Assembly (NCBI RefSeq): GCF_047601025.1
Contig: NZ_JASGJZ010000001.1
Span: 5,022,001 to 5,086,000, forward strand
Reading direction: 5' to 3'
From: Pseudorhodoferax sp047601025
GTDB lineage: Bacteria > Pseudomonadota > Gammaproteobacteria > Burkholderiales > Burkholderiaceae_C
Length of the DNA stretch: 64,000 nt
Program-made: the position numbers and the translations under genes
In this document: piece by piece, positions 46,214 through 53,904 of the stretch
How positions within the stretch are numbered: position 1 is the first letter of the stretch
Layout of the letters: every line of letters starts with the position of its first letter
The notes under the pieces: model-generated
The model's database searches: none
The model's input: the letters and a program-made list of their open reading frames with translations, nothing else
What the model was told of the DNA's origin: nothing

Positions 46214-47128
46214 ATGACTGCCTCGGCCGACACCCCACCCCGCGCTGTGCTCAACGAATCGCGCTACCGCTCGCAAAGCGGCTACCGCATGGCGGCGATC
46301 GCTGCAGCGCTGGTCGCTGCCGCGGTGCTGTTGTTCATGCGGCGGGACACGCTGGCCCCTTACCGCATTGCGACACCGCTGGCTCTGGCGCTGCTGATCG
46401 GCGCGGCGGTGCTGCTGGCCGGCCTGTACATGCTGCAGCCGAACGAGGCCAAGGTGCTCACGCTGTTCGGCCGCTACGTCGGAACCGACCGAATGGACGG
46501 CCTGCGCTGGACCAATCCCCTGCAGACCGGCCCCAAGATCTCGCTGCGCGCGCGCAATCTGAACACCGCGCCGCTCAAGGTCAACGACAAGCGCGGCAAT
46601 CCGGTCGAGATCGGCGCTGCCGTGGTCTGGCGCGTGCGCGACACCGCACGCGCGGTCTTCGAGATCGACGACTACAACAAGTTCGTGAGCATCCAGGCCG
46701 AGGCGGCCATCCGCCACCTGGCCACGCAGTACGCCTACGACAACGGCGAGGACCTCGCAGCCGACGAGACCACGCTGCGCGCCGGCCTGGATGTCGTGGC
46801 CGATGCGCTGCGGGATGACCTGAACCGCCGCTTCGCCAATGCCGGCGTGGAAGTCATCGACGCCAAGTTGACCCACCTGGCCTACGCGCCTGAGATCGCC
46901 CAGGTAATGCTGCGCCGCCAACAGGCCACGGCCATCGTGAGCGCGCGGCACCAGATCGTGGCCGGCGCGGTTGGCATGGTCGAGGCCGCGCTCAACGGCT
47001 TGTCCGAGCGCAACCTGATCACGCTGGACGACGAGCGCAAGGCCGCCATGGTGTCCAACCTGCTGGTCGTGCTGTGCTCGGACAATGACGCCCAGCCGGT
47101 GGTCAACGCGGGCACGCTCTACACCTGA
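46214..47128 (+). CDS. SPFH/Band-7 domain membrane protein
   Basis: A 304-residue protein with two N-terminal membrane helices (~residues 26-42 and 55-73) and an SPFH domain (LQPNEAKVLTLFGRYVGTDR, ALDLRARNLNTAPLKVNDKR-like, DDYNKFVSIQAEAAIRHLA, ATAIVSARHQIVAGAVGMVE). SPFH proteins form oligomeric rings that organise membrane patches or regulate proteases. GGAGACACCG lies just before the ATG. It is followed after 22 bases by a ribbon-helix-helix protein, a pair seen together in many proteobacteria. Confidence 0.9.
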   Translation: MTASADTPPRAVLNESRYRSQSGYRMAAIAAALVAAAVLLFMRRDTLAPYRIATPLALALLIGAAVLLAGLYMLQPNEAKVLTLFGRYVGTDRMDGLRWTNPLQTGPKISLRARNLNTAPLKVNDKRGNPVEIGAAVVWRVRDTARAVFEIDDYNKFVSIQAEAAIRHLATQYAYDNGEDLAADETTLRAGLDVVADALRDDLNRRFANAGVEVIDAKLTHLAYAPEIAQVMLRRQQATAIVSARHQIVAGAVGMVEAALNGLSERNLITLDDERKAAMVSNLLVVLCSDNDAQPVVNAGTLYT

Positions 47129-47150
47129 AGCGCAGCCCGCGCCCGTCCCG

Positions 47151-47342
47151 ATGGCGAGCCCCGGCAAGAAGGCCTTCGCGCTGCGGATCGACCCCGCCGT
47201 CTGGGAACAGGTCGAACGCCTGGCCGCGCAGGAACTGCGCAGCGTCAACGCGCAGGTCGAATGCCTGCTGCGCGAGGCCTTGGCGAGGCGCGGCCGCCAG
47301 CCGGCCAGCGGCCCACCAGTACGGACTGAACCGCGCCACTGA
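47151..47342 (+). CDS. Ribbon-helix-helix (Arc-type) DNA-binding protein
   Basis: A 63-residue Arc-like protein: the ribbon KKAFALRIDPAVWEQVERLA and the helix LRSVNAQVECLLREAL match the Arc/MetJ fold, with a short disordered tail. It is co-transcribed with the SPFH gene and probably represses the operon through the AGTGATATCACT palindrome at the operon promoter. Confidence 0.85.
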   Translation: MASPGKKAFALRIDPAVWEQVERLAAQELRSVNAQVECLLREALARRGRQPASGPPVRTEPRH

Positions 47343-47372
47343 ACGCCGTTGCGGCGCCAGGCGCCGCGGCGT
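47343..47372. terminator. GC-rich hairpin between convergent genes
   Basis: ACGCC(gtt)GCGGCGCC-A-GGCGCCGC-GGCGT forms a long stem between the ribbon-helix-helix gene and the convergent cysteine desulfurase gene. No T-run follows on either strand, so intrinsic termination is uncertain. Confidence 0.45.
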
Positions 47373-47382
47373 GAACCCCGCC

Positions 47383-49467
47383 CTACCCCACCCGCCGCTG
47401 CCCCGCCAGCCGCCGCACCACGGCCGCCAGCCGGTCGATCTCCTCGAAGGTGTTGTAGAACGCCAGCGAGGGGCGCACGGTCGTCTCCACGCCGAAGCGG
47501 CGCAGGATGGGCTGGGCGCAGTGGTGGCCGGTGCGCACGGCGATGCCCTCCGCGTTCAGCGCCTGGCCGACCTCGTCGGTGCCGTGGCCGACCAGCACGA
47601 AGGACATCACGCTGGCCTTGTTCGGCGCGGTGCCGATCAGCCGCACGCCGGGGATGCGGCGCAGGCAGTCCATGCCGTAGACCAGCAGCTCGTGCTCGTA
47701 GCGTGCGATGTTGTCCAGGCCGATGCGGTTCACGTAGTCGATCGCCGCGCCCAGGCCGACGGCGTCGGCGATGTTGCCGGTGCCGGCCTCGAAGGTGTTC
47801 GGGATCGGCTGGAACACGGTCTTCTCGAAGGTCACGTCGGCGATCATGTTGCCGCCGCCCTGCCACGGCGGCATGTCCTCCAGCACCTCGCGCCGGCCCC
47901 ACAGCGCGCCGATGCCGGTCGGGCCGAACACCTTGTGGCCGGAGAACACGAAGAAGTCGGCGCCGATGTCCTGCACGTCCACGCGCATGTGCGAGACCGA
48001 CTGCGCGCCGTCGACCAGCGCCCTCGCGCCGGCGCGGTGCGCCAGCTCCACGATCTGCCTGACCGGCACGACCGTGCCGAGCGCGTTCGACACCTGGGTG
48101 ACGGCCACGATCTTCGTACGGTCGTTCAGCAGCTTGCGGTACTCGTCCAGCAGCACCTGGCCCGCGTCGTCGACCGGGATCACGCGCAGCCGCGCGCCCT
48201 TGGCCCGGGCCAGCTGCTGCCAGGGCACGATGTTGGCGTGGTGCTCCAGGTGGCTCACCACGATCTCGTCGCCCTCGCCCACGTGCTGCCCGCCCCAGCT
48301 CTGGGCCACCAGGTTGATGGCTTCGGTGGTGCCGCGCATGAAGATCACCTCGTTCACGTCGGGTGCGTTCAGGAAGGCCCGGACGCGCTCGCGCGCGCCC
48401 TCGTAGGCGTCGGTGGCGCGCGCCGCCAGCTCGTGCGCGGCACGGTGGATGTTGGAGTTCTCGTGCGCGTAGAAGTACGCGATCCGCTCGATCACCGACC
48501 GCGGCTTGTGCGTGGTGGCGGCGTTGTCGAGCCAGGCCAGCGGCCGGCCGTTCACCCGCTCGGCCAGGATCGGGAAGTCGCGCCGCACCGCGTGCACGTC
48601 GAAGGCCGGGTGGCGGCCGGCCTCGGCCAGCGGCGTGGCCGCGCCGTGCGGCGCGGGTTTGGCCGGCGTCACCTGGCCGCTGGGCAGCACCACGGCGTCG
48701 ACGAAGTAGAACTTCGGCTCGGCCGGGGGTGTGGCCGTGGGCGAGCCGGGGCCATTCGGCACGCCGGCGGCGCGCGGCGGCGTGGCGGCGGCCGCGAACG
48801 GCTGGCCGGCCAGCGCGTCCAGCGGATCGGTGACGCGGGCCGGGTCGGTGACGCGGGCCGGGTCGGTGACGCGGACCGGGTCGGCGGCGCGGGCCGGGTC
48901 GGCACCGCCGGCCGAGGGCTGGCCGTGCGCCGGGTCGAGGAAGTAGTACGGCGCGGCGCCCGTGGCCGGGTGCGCGGCGGCCTGCTGGGCGCTGGCGCCG
49001 CCAGCCCCGGGCACGCCCAGCACGGCACTGCCGAAACGCGGCTCGTAGGCCGGCAGCGGGCCGAGTACCGCGTCGGGCACGCCGTTGCCGGCCTGCGCGT
49101 GCGGCAGCAGCGCCGGCGCGCGGTGCGCCAGCGAGGCGGTGGGCGTGGGCGATGCCGGCAGCAGGTTGGCGCCCGGCAGCGTGCCCTGCGGGATCGGCGT
49201 GCCCGGCACCGAGGGGCCGAAGCCGGCCGGGCTGGCCAGCGGCGAGCCCGGCGGCGCGATGTTGACCGGCGCCTGGACGTCGGCGAGCGGCTCGGCCTGC
49301 CCGACACCGGGCAGCGTGGACGGGGGGGGCGTGCCGCCGGGCAGGCCCAGGCCCGTGGGACGGGGTGCCGCGTCCGGCAGCGCCGCGAACAGCGCCGACG
49401 CCATGCGCGCCAGCGTCGCGGGATCGATCGGCGCCTGCGGGCCGGAGGGCAGGACGGCAGTCGTCAT
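47383..49467 (-). CDS. Encapsulin-cargo cysteine desulfurase with long N-terminal targeting domain
   Basis: A 694-residue SufS-like, PLP-dependent desulfurase releasing sulfur from cysteine. The enzyme occupies residues ~289-694: PLP Lys in FFVFSGHKVFGPTG and catalytic Cys in VRTGHHCAQP, both intact. Residues 1-288 are a Pro/Ala/Gly-rich disordered extension absent from housekeeping SufS/IscS, containing short ordered-looking motifs (ATLARMASALFAALP at 17-31, APYYFLDPA ~173, KFYFVDAVVLPSGQ ~252). Such extensions load desulfurase into Family 2A encapsulins, and a shell gene lies directly upstream. A hexapeptide repeat (TDPARV) occupies residues ~190-214. It is the last gene of the operon, 232 bases after the shell gene. 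ATG 49467 begins exactly at the expected cargo motif. Confidence 0.93.
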   Translation of the reverse strand: MTTAVLPSGPQAPIDPATLARMASALFAALPDAAPRPTGLGLPGGTPPPSTLPGVGQAEPLADVQAPVNIAPPGSPLASPAGFGPSVPGTPIPQGTLPGANLLPASPTPTASLAHRAPALLPHAQAGNGVPDAVLGPLPAYEPRFGSAVLGVPGAGGASAQQAAAHPATGAAPYYFLDPAHGQPSAGGADPARAADPVRVTDPARVTDPARVTDPLDALAGQPFAAAATPPRAAGVPNGPGSPTATPPAEPKFYFVDAVVLPSGQVTPAKPAPHGAATPLAEAGRHPAFDVHAVRRDFPILAERVNGRPLAWLDNAATTHKPRSVIERIAYFYAHENSNIHRAAHELAARATDAYEGARERVRAFLNAPDVNEVIFMRGTTEAINLVAQSWGGQHVGEGDEIVVSHLEHHANIVPWQQLARAKGARLRVIPVDDAGQVLLDEYRKLLNDRTKIVAVTQVSNALGTVVPVRQIVELAHRAGARALVDGAQSVSHMRVDVQDIGADFFVFSGHKVFGPTGIGALWGRREVLEDMPPWQGGGNMIADVTFEKTVFQPIPNTFEAGTGNIADAVGLGAAIDYVNRIGLDNIARYEHELLVYGMDCLRRIPGVRLIGTAPNKASVMSFVLVGHGTDEVGQALNAEGIAVRTGHHCAQPILRRFGVETTVRPSLAFYNTFEEIDRLAAVVRRLAGQRRVG
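48827..48898. repeat. 18-bp tandem repeat within the cargo-loading domain
   Basis: Four head-to-tail units of TCGGTGACGCGGGCCGGG (third unit one change, fourth three changes). They encode the hexapeptide repeat around TDPARV in the desulfurase extension. Length change by slippage would keep the frame. Confidence 0.92.
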
Positions 49468-49477
49468 GGCGCGCTGC

Positions 49478-49702
49478 TGCTCAAACGCCGTGAACGGATC
49501 GGTCGCGCCCACGACCGGGTGCGCCGGGCCCCAGGCGCAGGCCACCGCCCTGGCAGGTGCCAGGGCAAGGACTGCAACGCCCGCACGCGGGCCGGTGCGC
49601 CCCGGCCCAGAGGGCGAAGCCCCGGGCATGGCGCTGGCGATGCAGGCGACCCCTCATCGAGGGCCTTCGCGTGGACGTGGGGGATGCGTTCACGGCTTCT
49701 CA
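49478..49702 (-). repeat. Dispersed intergenic repeat, copy C (between shell and desulfurase genes)
   Basis: Read leftwards it begins at the encapsulin stop codon (TGA-GAAGCCGTGAACGCATCCC) and runs through CCATGCCCGGGGCTTCGCCC, GTTGCAGTCCTTGCCC and GGCCCGGCGCACC to GCGACCGATCCGTTCACGGC, ending just before the desulfurase start. It fills the whole 232-base intercistronic gap and is the most complete of the three copies. Confidence 0.8.
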
Positions 49703-50638
49703 TTTGTAGGTGTCCAGCGCCGCATAGTCGTGGTAGCGGTTGATCTCCACGTCGTCCAGCACGGCCAGCGCGTCGGGAACCAGCACCGCCAGCGAGCAGT
49801 ACAGCGAGATCAGGTAGGACGCGATGGCGTGGTTGTTGATGCCCATGAAGCGCACCGACAGGCCCGGCCCCTGCTCGCCCGGCAGCCCGGGCTGGAACAG
49901 GCCGACCACGCCCTGGCGCTTGTCGCCCACGCGCAGCAGCAGGATCTTGCTCCTGCCGTCGGCCACCGGCACCTTGTCCGACGGGATCAGCGGAATGCCG
50001 CGCCAGGTGATGAACTGCGAGCCGAACAGGCTCACCGTGGGCGGCGGCGTGCCGCGGCGCGTGGCCTCGCGGCCGAAGGCGGCGATGGCCAGCGGGTGCG
50101 CGAGGAAGAAGGCCGGCTCCTTCCAGACCTTGGTCAGCAGCTCGTCCAGGTCGTCCGGCGTCGGCGGGCCCGACAGCGGGAAGATGCGCTGCTCGTCCGT
50201 CACCTGGGCCAGCAGGCCGTAGTCCGGGTTGTTGATCAGCTCGCTCTCCTGGTTCTCCTTGATCGTCTCGATCGTCAGGCGCAGCTGCTCCTTGATCTGG
50301 TCGTGCGGGCTGCTGTAGAGGTCGGAGATGCGGGTGTGCACGTCCAGCACGGTGCTGACGGCGTTCAGGAAGTACTCGCGCGGGTGCTCCTCGTAGTCCA
50401 CGTAGGTGCGCGGCAGCTGGTTCTCGCTCTCCTTGGCGGTGCAGGTGACCTTGATCGCCTCGGGGTTCCTGACCTTGTTGAGGCGGTAGATGCCGGCCTC
50501 CACCGGCACCCACTGCAGCAGGTGCGTGAGCCAGCGCGGCGTGATCGTCGCCAGTTGCGGAACGGTCTTGGTGGCGTTGGCTAGCTGGCGTGCGCCAGCA
50601 TCGCCCAGGGCGGTGGTGCCGCCGACGGTTGCAGTCAT
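49700..50638 (-). CDS. Family 2A encapsulin shell protein
   Basis: HK97-fold nanocompartment shell protein, 312 residues. It matches the SrpI-type Family 2A shells by an extended N-terminal arm (LGDAGARQLANATKTVPQLA), the block TPRWLTHLLQWVPVEAGIYR, the E-loop/P-domain region and the end VEINRYHDYAALDTYK. Family 2A shells assemble into icosahedra that enclose cysteine desulfurase. ATG 50638 follows GAGGGAG by six bases; an upstream ATG lacks this. Neighbours (desulfurase, serine acetyltransferase, rhodanese) are the standard Family 2A partners. No cargo residues other than the desulfurase are evident in the locus. Confidence 0.93.
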   Translation of the reverse strand: MTATVGGTTALGDAGARQLANATKTVPQLATITPRWLTHLLQWVPVEAGIYRLNKVRNPEAIKVTCTAKESENQLPRTYVDYEEHPREYFLNAVSTVLDVHTRISDLYSSPHDQIKEQLRLTIETIKENQESELINNPDYGLLAQVTDEQRIFPLSGPPTPDDLDELLTKVWKEPAFFLAHPLAIAAFGREATRRGTPPPTVSLFGSQFITWRGIPLIPSDKVPVADGRSKILLLRVGDKRQGVVGLFQPGLPGEQGPGLSVRFMGINNHAIASYLISLYCSLAVLVPDALAVLDDVEINRYHDYAALDTYK

Positions 50639-50693
50639 TCGAACTCCCTCGTGAGACAAAGCGCCGGCAGTGTCGAGCCGGCCGCCGCGGCCT

Positions 50694-50963
50694 TCAACCG
50701 CCTATAGCCGCCAAGGCTTCCAGGCGCAGGCGCCGCTGCGAGGCCACCTGCTCGCCGCGGGCCAGCAGCGCGGCCGCGTCCACCTGCAGCGCGCGGGCCA
50801 GCTTGTGCACGGTGACGATGGACGCGATCACGCGCCCGCGCTCGACCTCGCCGACATAGCTGCGGTTCAGGTCCGACAGCGCGGCCAGGTGCTCCTGCGA
50901 CCAGCCGCGCTGCTCGCGCAGCTGGCGCACGGCGATGCCGAAGTGCTCGACCAGCGGACTCAT
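50694..50963 (-). CDS. XRE-family regulator within the encapsulin operon
   Basis: An 89-residue single-domain helix-turn-helix protein: FGIAVRQLREQRGWSQEHLA, then LSDLNRSYVGEVERGRVIAS. It lies 16 bases after the serine acetyltransferase stop and 55 bases before the shell start, same strand, so it is probably an autoregulator of the operon. Its 26-residue tail contains no ligand domain. The signal it answers is unknown; sulfur status or cysteine is the simplest guess. Confidence 0.87.
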   Translation of the reverse strand: MSPLVEHFGIAVRQLREQRGWSQEHLAALSDLNRSYVGEVERGRVIASIVTVHKLARALQVDAAALLARGEQVASQRRLRLEALAAIGG

Positions 50964-50979
50964 GCCTGCCCTCCTGCGG

Positions 50980-51888
50980 TCAGCGCGGCGGCAGCGCCGC
51001 GTGCAGGCTGGCCTGCGTGACGCTGGCGCCGCGCGGCACGTCGTCGGTGATCCAGACGTTGCCGCCGACCACGGCGCCGGCGCCGATGGTCACGCGGCCC
51101 AGGATGGTGGCGCCGGCGTAGATCACCACGTCGTCCTCGACGACGGGATGGCGCGGCAGCCCCTTCTTCAGCGTGCCGTCCGCGTCGGCCGGAAAGCGCT
51201 TGGCGCCCAGCGTGACGGCCTGGTAGATGCGCACGCGCTCGCCGATCTCGGCCGTCTCGCCGATCACGACGCCGGTGCCGTGGTCGATGAAGAAGCCCGC
51301 GCCGATGCGCGCGCCGGGGTGGATGTCGATGCCGGTCTGGCCGTGCGCCAGCTCCGCGATGATGCGCGCCGACAGCGGCAGCCCCAGCCGGTACAGCGCG
51401 TGCGCCAGCCGGTGGTGGATCATCGACAGCACGCCGGGGTAGCACAGCAGCACCTCGTCCACGCTGCCGGCGGCCGGGTCGCCGTGGTAGGCCGCCAGCA
51501 CGTCGCTGTCCAGCAGCCGGCGCGTGCCGGGCAGCGCCTCGGCGAAGGCCTGCACGGCCTCGCGCGCTTGGCGCTCGACCTGCTCGGCCGGCAGCGGCGC
51601 ATGGCGGTGGCCGTACTGCAGCTCCAGCCGGGCCTGGCCCAGCAGCGCGTGCAGCGCGGTGTCGAGCTGGTGCGCGACGTAGTAGTCCTCGCTCTCCACG
51701 CGCAGGTCCGGCGGGCCCAGGCGCATCGGGAACAGCGCGCCCTTCAGGCCCTCGACGATCTGCGCCAGCGCCTCGCGCGAGGGGAACTCGCGCCCGCCCG
51801 GCTCGCGCGAGCGCTTCTGCGCCGAGCGCCATTCGTCGCGCACGCCGCCGAGCGCGCGCACGATCCCCGTGATGTCGAACTGTGCCAA
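50980..51888 (-). CDS. epsC: Serine O-acetyltransferase (EpsC/CysE-type)
   Basis: Makes O-acetylserine, the acceptor for sulfide in cysteine synthesis; 302 residues, the long EpsC form. The C-terminal left-handed beta helix is visible as hexapeptide turns (IDIHPGARIGAGFFIDHGTG, VVIGETAEIGERVRIYQ, VIYAGATILGRVTIGAGAVV). A TTG start at 51888 with GAAGGA six bases upstream is preferred because no in-frame ATG precedes the conserved N-terminus AQFDITGIVRALGGVRDEW. Lying between rhodanese and shell genes, it would supply cysteine for the encapsulated desulfurase. Confidence 0.9.
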   Translation of the reverse strand: MAQFDITGIVRALGGVRDEWRSAQKRSREPGGREFPSREALAQIVEGLKGALFPMRLGPPDLRVESEDYYVAHQLDTALHALLGQARLELQYGHRHAPLPAEQVERQAREAVQAFAEALPGTRRLLDSDVLAAYHGDPAAGSVDEVLLCYPGVLSMIHHRLAHALYRLGLPLSARIIAELAHGQTGIDIHPGARIGAGFFIDHGTGVVIGETAEIGERVRIYQAVTLGAKRFPADADGTLKKGLPRHPVVEDDVVIYAGATILGRVTIGAGAVVGGNVWITDDVPRGASVTQASLHAALPPR

Positions 51889-51914
51889 GGCGTGTCCTTC
51901 GCTGCAGGGGCGGG

Positions 51915-52394
51915 TCAGTCCTGCACCCAGGGCAGGCCATGGAAGCGCCAGCCGTCGCCGTGGCCGCGCTGGCCGTGGGCGTCGATCTCGCCCTCGAAGC
52001 CTTCGAGCACGTTGTAGACGTTGCCGAAGCCGGCCCTGGCCGCGGCCTCGGCCGCCAGCGCCGAGCGCTTGCCGCTGCGGCACAGCAGCAGCACCGTGGC
52101 GTCCTTGCCGCCGTCCCGGGCCAGCCGGGCCTCGAGTTCGCGCACGAAGCGCGGGTTGCGCGTCAGCGCGGTGCCGGTGGCCCAGGCCACGTGCAGGCTG
52201 CCGGGCACATGGCCGACGAACTTCAGCTCCTCGGCCGAGCGCACGTCCACCAGCAGCGCCTGCCCGGTGCGCAGCAGCTCCCAGGCCTGGCGCGGCGCGA
52301 CGCCGCCGGCATACGGCAGGCCCTGCGCGGCGGCACGCGCCCGGGCTTCCTGCAGCACGGCAGGCAGGACGGCTTCGGCAACTTCGAACGACAT
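51915..52394 (-). CDS. Rhodanese-like sulfurtransferase
   Basis: A 159-residue single rhodanese domain. The active-site loop CRSGKRSALAA carries the persulfide Cys (~residue 114), and LLVDVRSAEELKFVGHVPGS is the substrate-side motif. It can carry or receive sulfane sulfur. First gene of the encapsulin operon, with AAGGAGATCGCCG before the ATG and a terminator from the upstream gene about 130 bases away. In Family 2A loci a rhodanese is a frequent partner. Confidence 0.9.
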   Translation of the reverse strand: MSFEVAEAVLPAVLQEARARAAAQGLPYAGGVAPRQAWELLRTGQALLVDVRSAEELKFVGHVPGSLHVAWATGTALTRNPRFVRELEARLARDGGKDATVLLLCRSGKRSALAAEAAARAGFGNVYNVLEGFEGEIDAHGQRGHGDGWRFHGLPWVQD

Positions 52395-52436
52395 CGGCGA
52401 TCTCCTTGGAATGGCTGCGGAATGAACGGTGCAGGC

Positions 52437-52465
52437 AATGTAGGCCGCGCCGCGCGCCGGCCCAA
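52437..52465 (-). promoter_or_regulatory. Candidate promoter of the encapsulin operon
   Basis: Read leftwards, TTGGGC (52465-52460) and TACATT (52442-52437) are 17 bases apart, giving an untranslated leader of roughly 35 bases before the rhodanese gene. Just upstream lies the AT-richer GGTTCTTTGGAAACCAG, a partly symmetrical element that could bind a regulator. Confidence 0.42.
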
Positions 52466-52522
52466 CGAATGTTTTCTGGTTTCCAAAGAACCGGGCGGCA
52501 TAAGGGGCGCTGGAGCCGCCCA

Positions 52523-52571
52523 GCAAAAAGGCCGCACGCCGCCCCCCATCCCGGGAGCCGCGTGCGGCCTT
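52523..52571 (-). terminator. Strong intrinsic terminator after metY
   Basis: Read leftwards AAGGCCGCACGC pairs with GCGTGCGGCCTT in a 12-base perfect stem with a 20-base loop, followed by TTTTTGCTG. It separates the O-acetylhomoserine sulfhydrylase gene from the encapsulin operon. Confidence 0.9.
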
Positions 52572-52585
52572 GCCGCCAGCCGGGT

Positions 52586-53884
52586 TCAGACCGCCGCCAG
52601 CGCCTGGTCCAGGTCGGCCTTCAGGTCGTCCACGTGCTCGATGCCGATGGACAGGCGCACCGTGTCCTCGCCCACGCCGGCCTTGGCCAGTTCCGCGGGC
52701 GAGAGCTGGCGGTGCGTGGTGGAGGCCGGGTGCGTGGCCAGCGAGCGCACATCGCCGATGTTGACCAGCCGCGTGAACAGCTGGAGCGCGTCGAGGAAGC
52801 GCGCGCCGGCCTCGCGGCCACCGCCCTCGCCGCCCTGCACCCCGAAGGTGAACAGGCCCGAGGCGCGGCCGCCCATGTACTTGCGCGCCAGCGCGTGGTC
52901 CGGGTGGTCTTCCAGCCCGGCGTAGTTGACCCAGCGCACCTTGGGGTGCTGCCGCAGGTACCGGGCCAGCGCCAGCGTGTTGGCGCAGATGCGGTCCATG
53001 CGCAGCGCCAGCGTCTCGATGCCCTGCAGGATCAGGAAGGCGTTGAACGGCGAGATCGCGCCGCCGGTGTTGCGCAGCGGCACCACGCGCGCGCGGCCGA
53101 TGTAGGCGGCCGGGCCCAGCGCCTCGGTGTAGACCACGCCGTGGTAGCTCACGTCGGGCTCGTTCAGGCGCCGGAAGCGCTGCTTGTGCTGAGCCCAGGG
53201 GAACTTGCCGGAATCGACGATGGCGCCGCCCAGGCTGGTGCCGTGGCCGCCCAGGTACTTGGTCAGCGACTGCACCACGATGTCGGCGCCGTGCTCGATC
53301 GGCCGCAACAGGTACGGCGAGGGCACGGTGTTGTCCACGATCAGCGGCACGCCGTGGCGGTGCGCCACGGCGGCGATGGCCGCGATGTCGGTCACGTTGC
53401 CGGCCGGGTTGCCGAGCGACTCGACGAACACGGCCTTGGTGCGCTCGTCGATCAACTGCTCGAAGCTGGCCGGGTCGCGGTGGTCGGCGAAGCGCGTGGT
53501 GATGCCGTACTGCGGCAGCGTGTGCGCGAACAGGTTGTAGGTGCCGCCATACAGCGCGGTGCTGCTGACGATGTTGTCGCCGGCCTCGGCGATCGTCAGG
53601 ATGGCGTAGGTCACGGCCATCTGGCCCGAGGCCAGCGCCAGCGCGGCAATGCCCCCCTCCAGCGCGGCGATGCGCTGCTCCAGCACATCGTTGGTGGGAT
53701 TCATGATGCGGGTGTAGATGTTGCCCGGCACCTTCAGGTCGAACAGGTCCGCGCCGTGCTGCGCGCTGTCGAACGCGTAGGCCACGGTCTGGTAGATCGG
53801 CGGCGCCACGGCGCGCGTGGTCGGGTCGGGCCGGTAGCCGGCGTGCACCGAGAGGGTCTCGAATTTCCAGTCGTTGTCGCTCAT
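52586..53884 (-). CDS. metY: O-acetylhomoserine aminocarboxypropyltransferase/sulfhydrylase
   Basis: A 432-residue Cys/Met-metabolism PLP enzyme that condenses O-acetylhomoserine with sulfide to homocysteine. The PLP Lys is in VVQSLTKYLGGHGTSLGG; other marks are ETLSVHAGYRPDPTTRAVAP and YTRIMNPTNDVLEQRIAALE. The long length and the internal ~60-residue insert relative to cystathionine synthases fit MetY. It is isolated from the encapsulin operon by a terminator, but both handle sulfide assimilation. AGACTCTGCAG lies before the ATG at 53884. Confidence 0.92.
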   Translation of the reverse strand: MSDNDWKFETLSVHAGYRPDPTTRAVAPPIYQTVAYAFDSAQHGADLFDLKVPGNIYTRIMNPTNDVLEQRIAALEGGIAALALASGQMAVTYAILTIAEAGDNIVSSTALYGGTYNLFAHTLPQYGITTRFADHRDPASFEQLIDERTKAVFVESLGNPAGNVTDIAAIAAVAHRHGVPLIVDNTVPSPYLLRPIEHGADIVVQSLTKYLGGHGTSLGGAIVDSGKFPWAQHKQRFRRLNEPDVSYHGVVYTEALGPAAYIGRARVVPLRNTGGAISPFNAFLILQGIETLALRMDRICANTLALARYLRQHPKVRWVNYAGLEDHPDHALARKYMGGRASGLFTFGVQGGEGGGREAGARFLDALQLFTRLVNIGDVRSLATHPASTTHRQLSPAELAKAGVGEDTVRLSIGIEHVDDLKADLDQALAAV

Positions 53885-53904
53885 CTGCAGAGTCTCCGGA
53901 GGTT

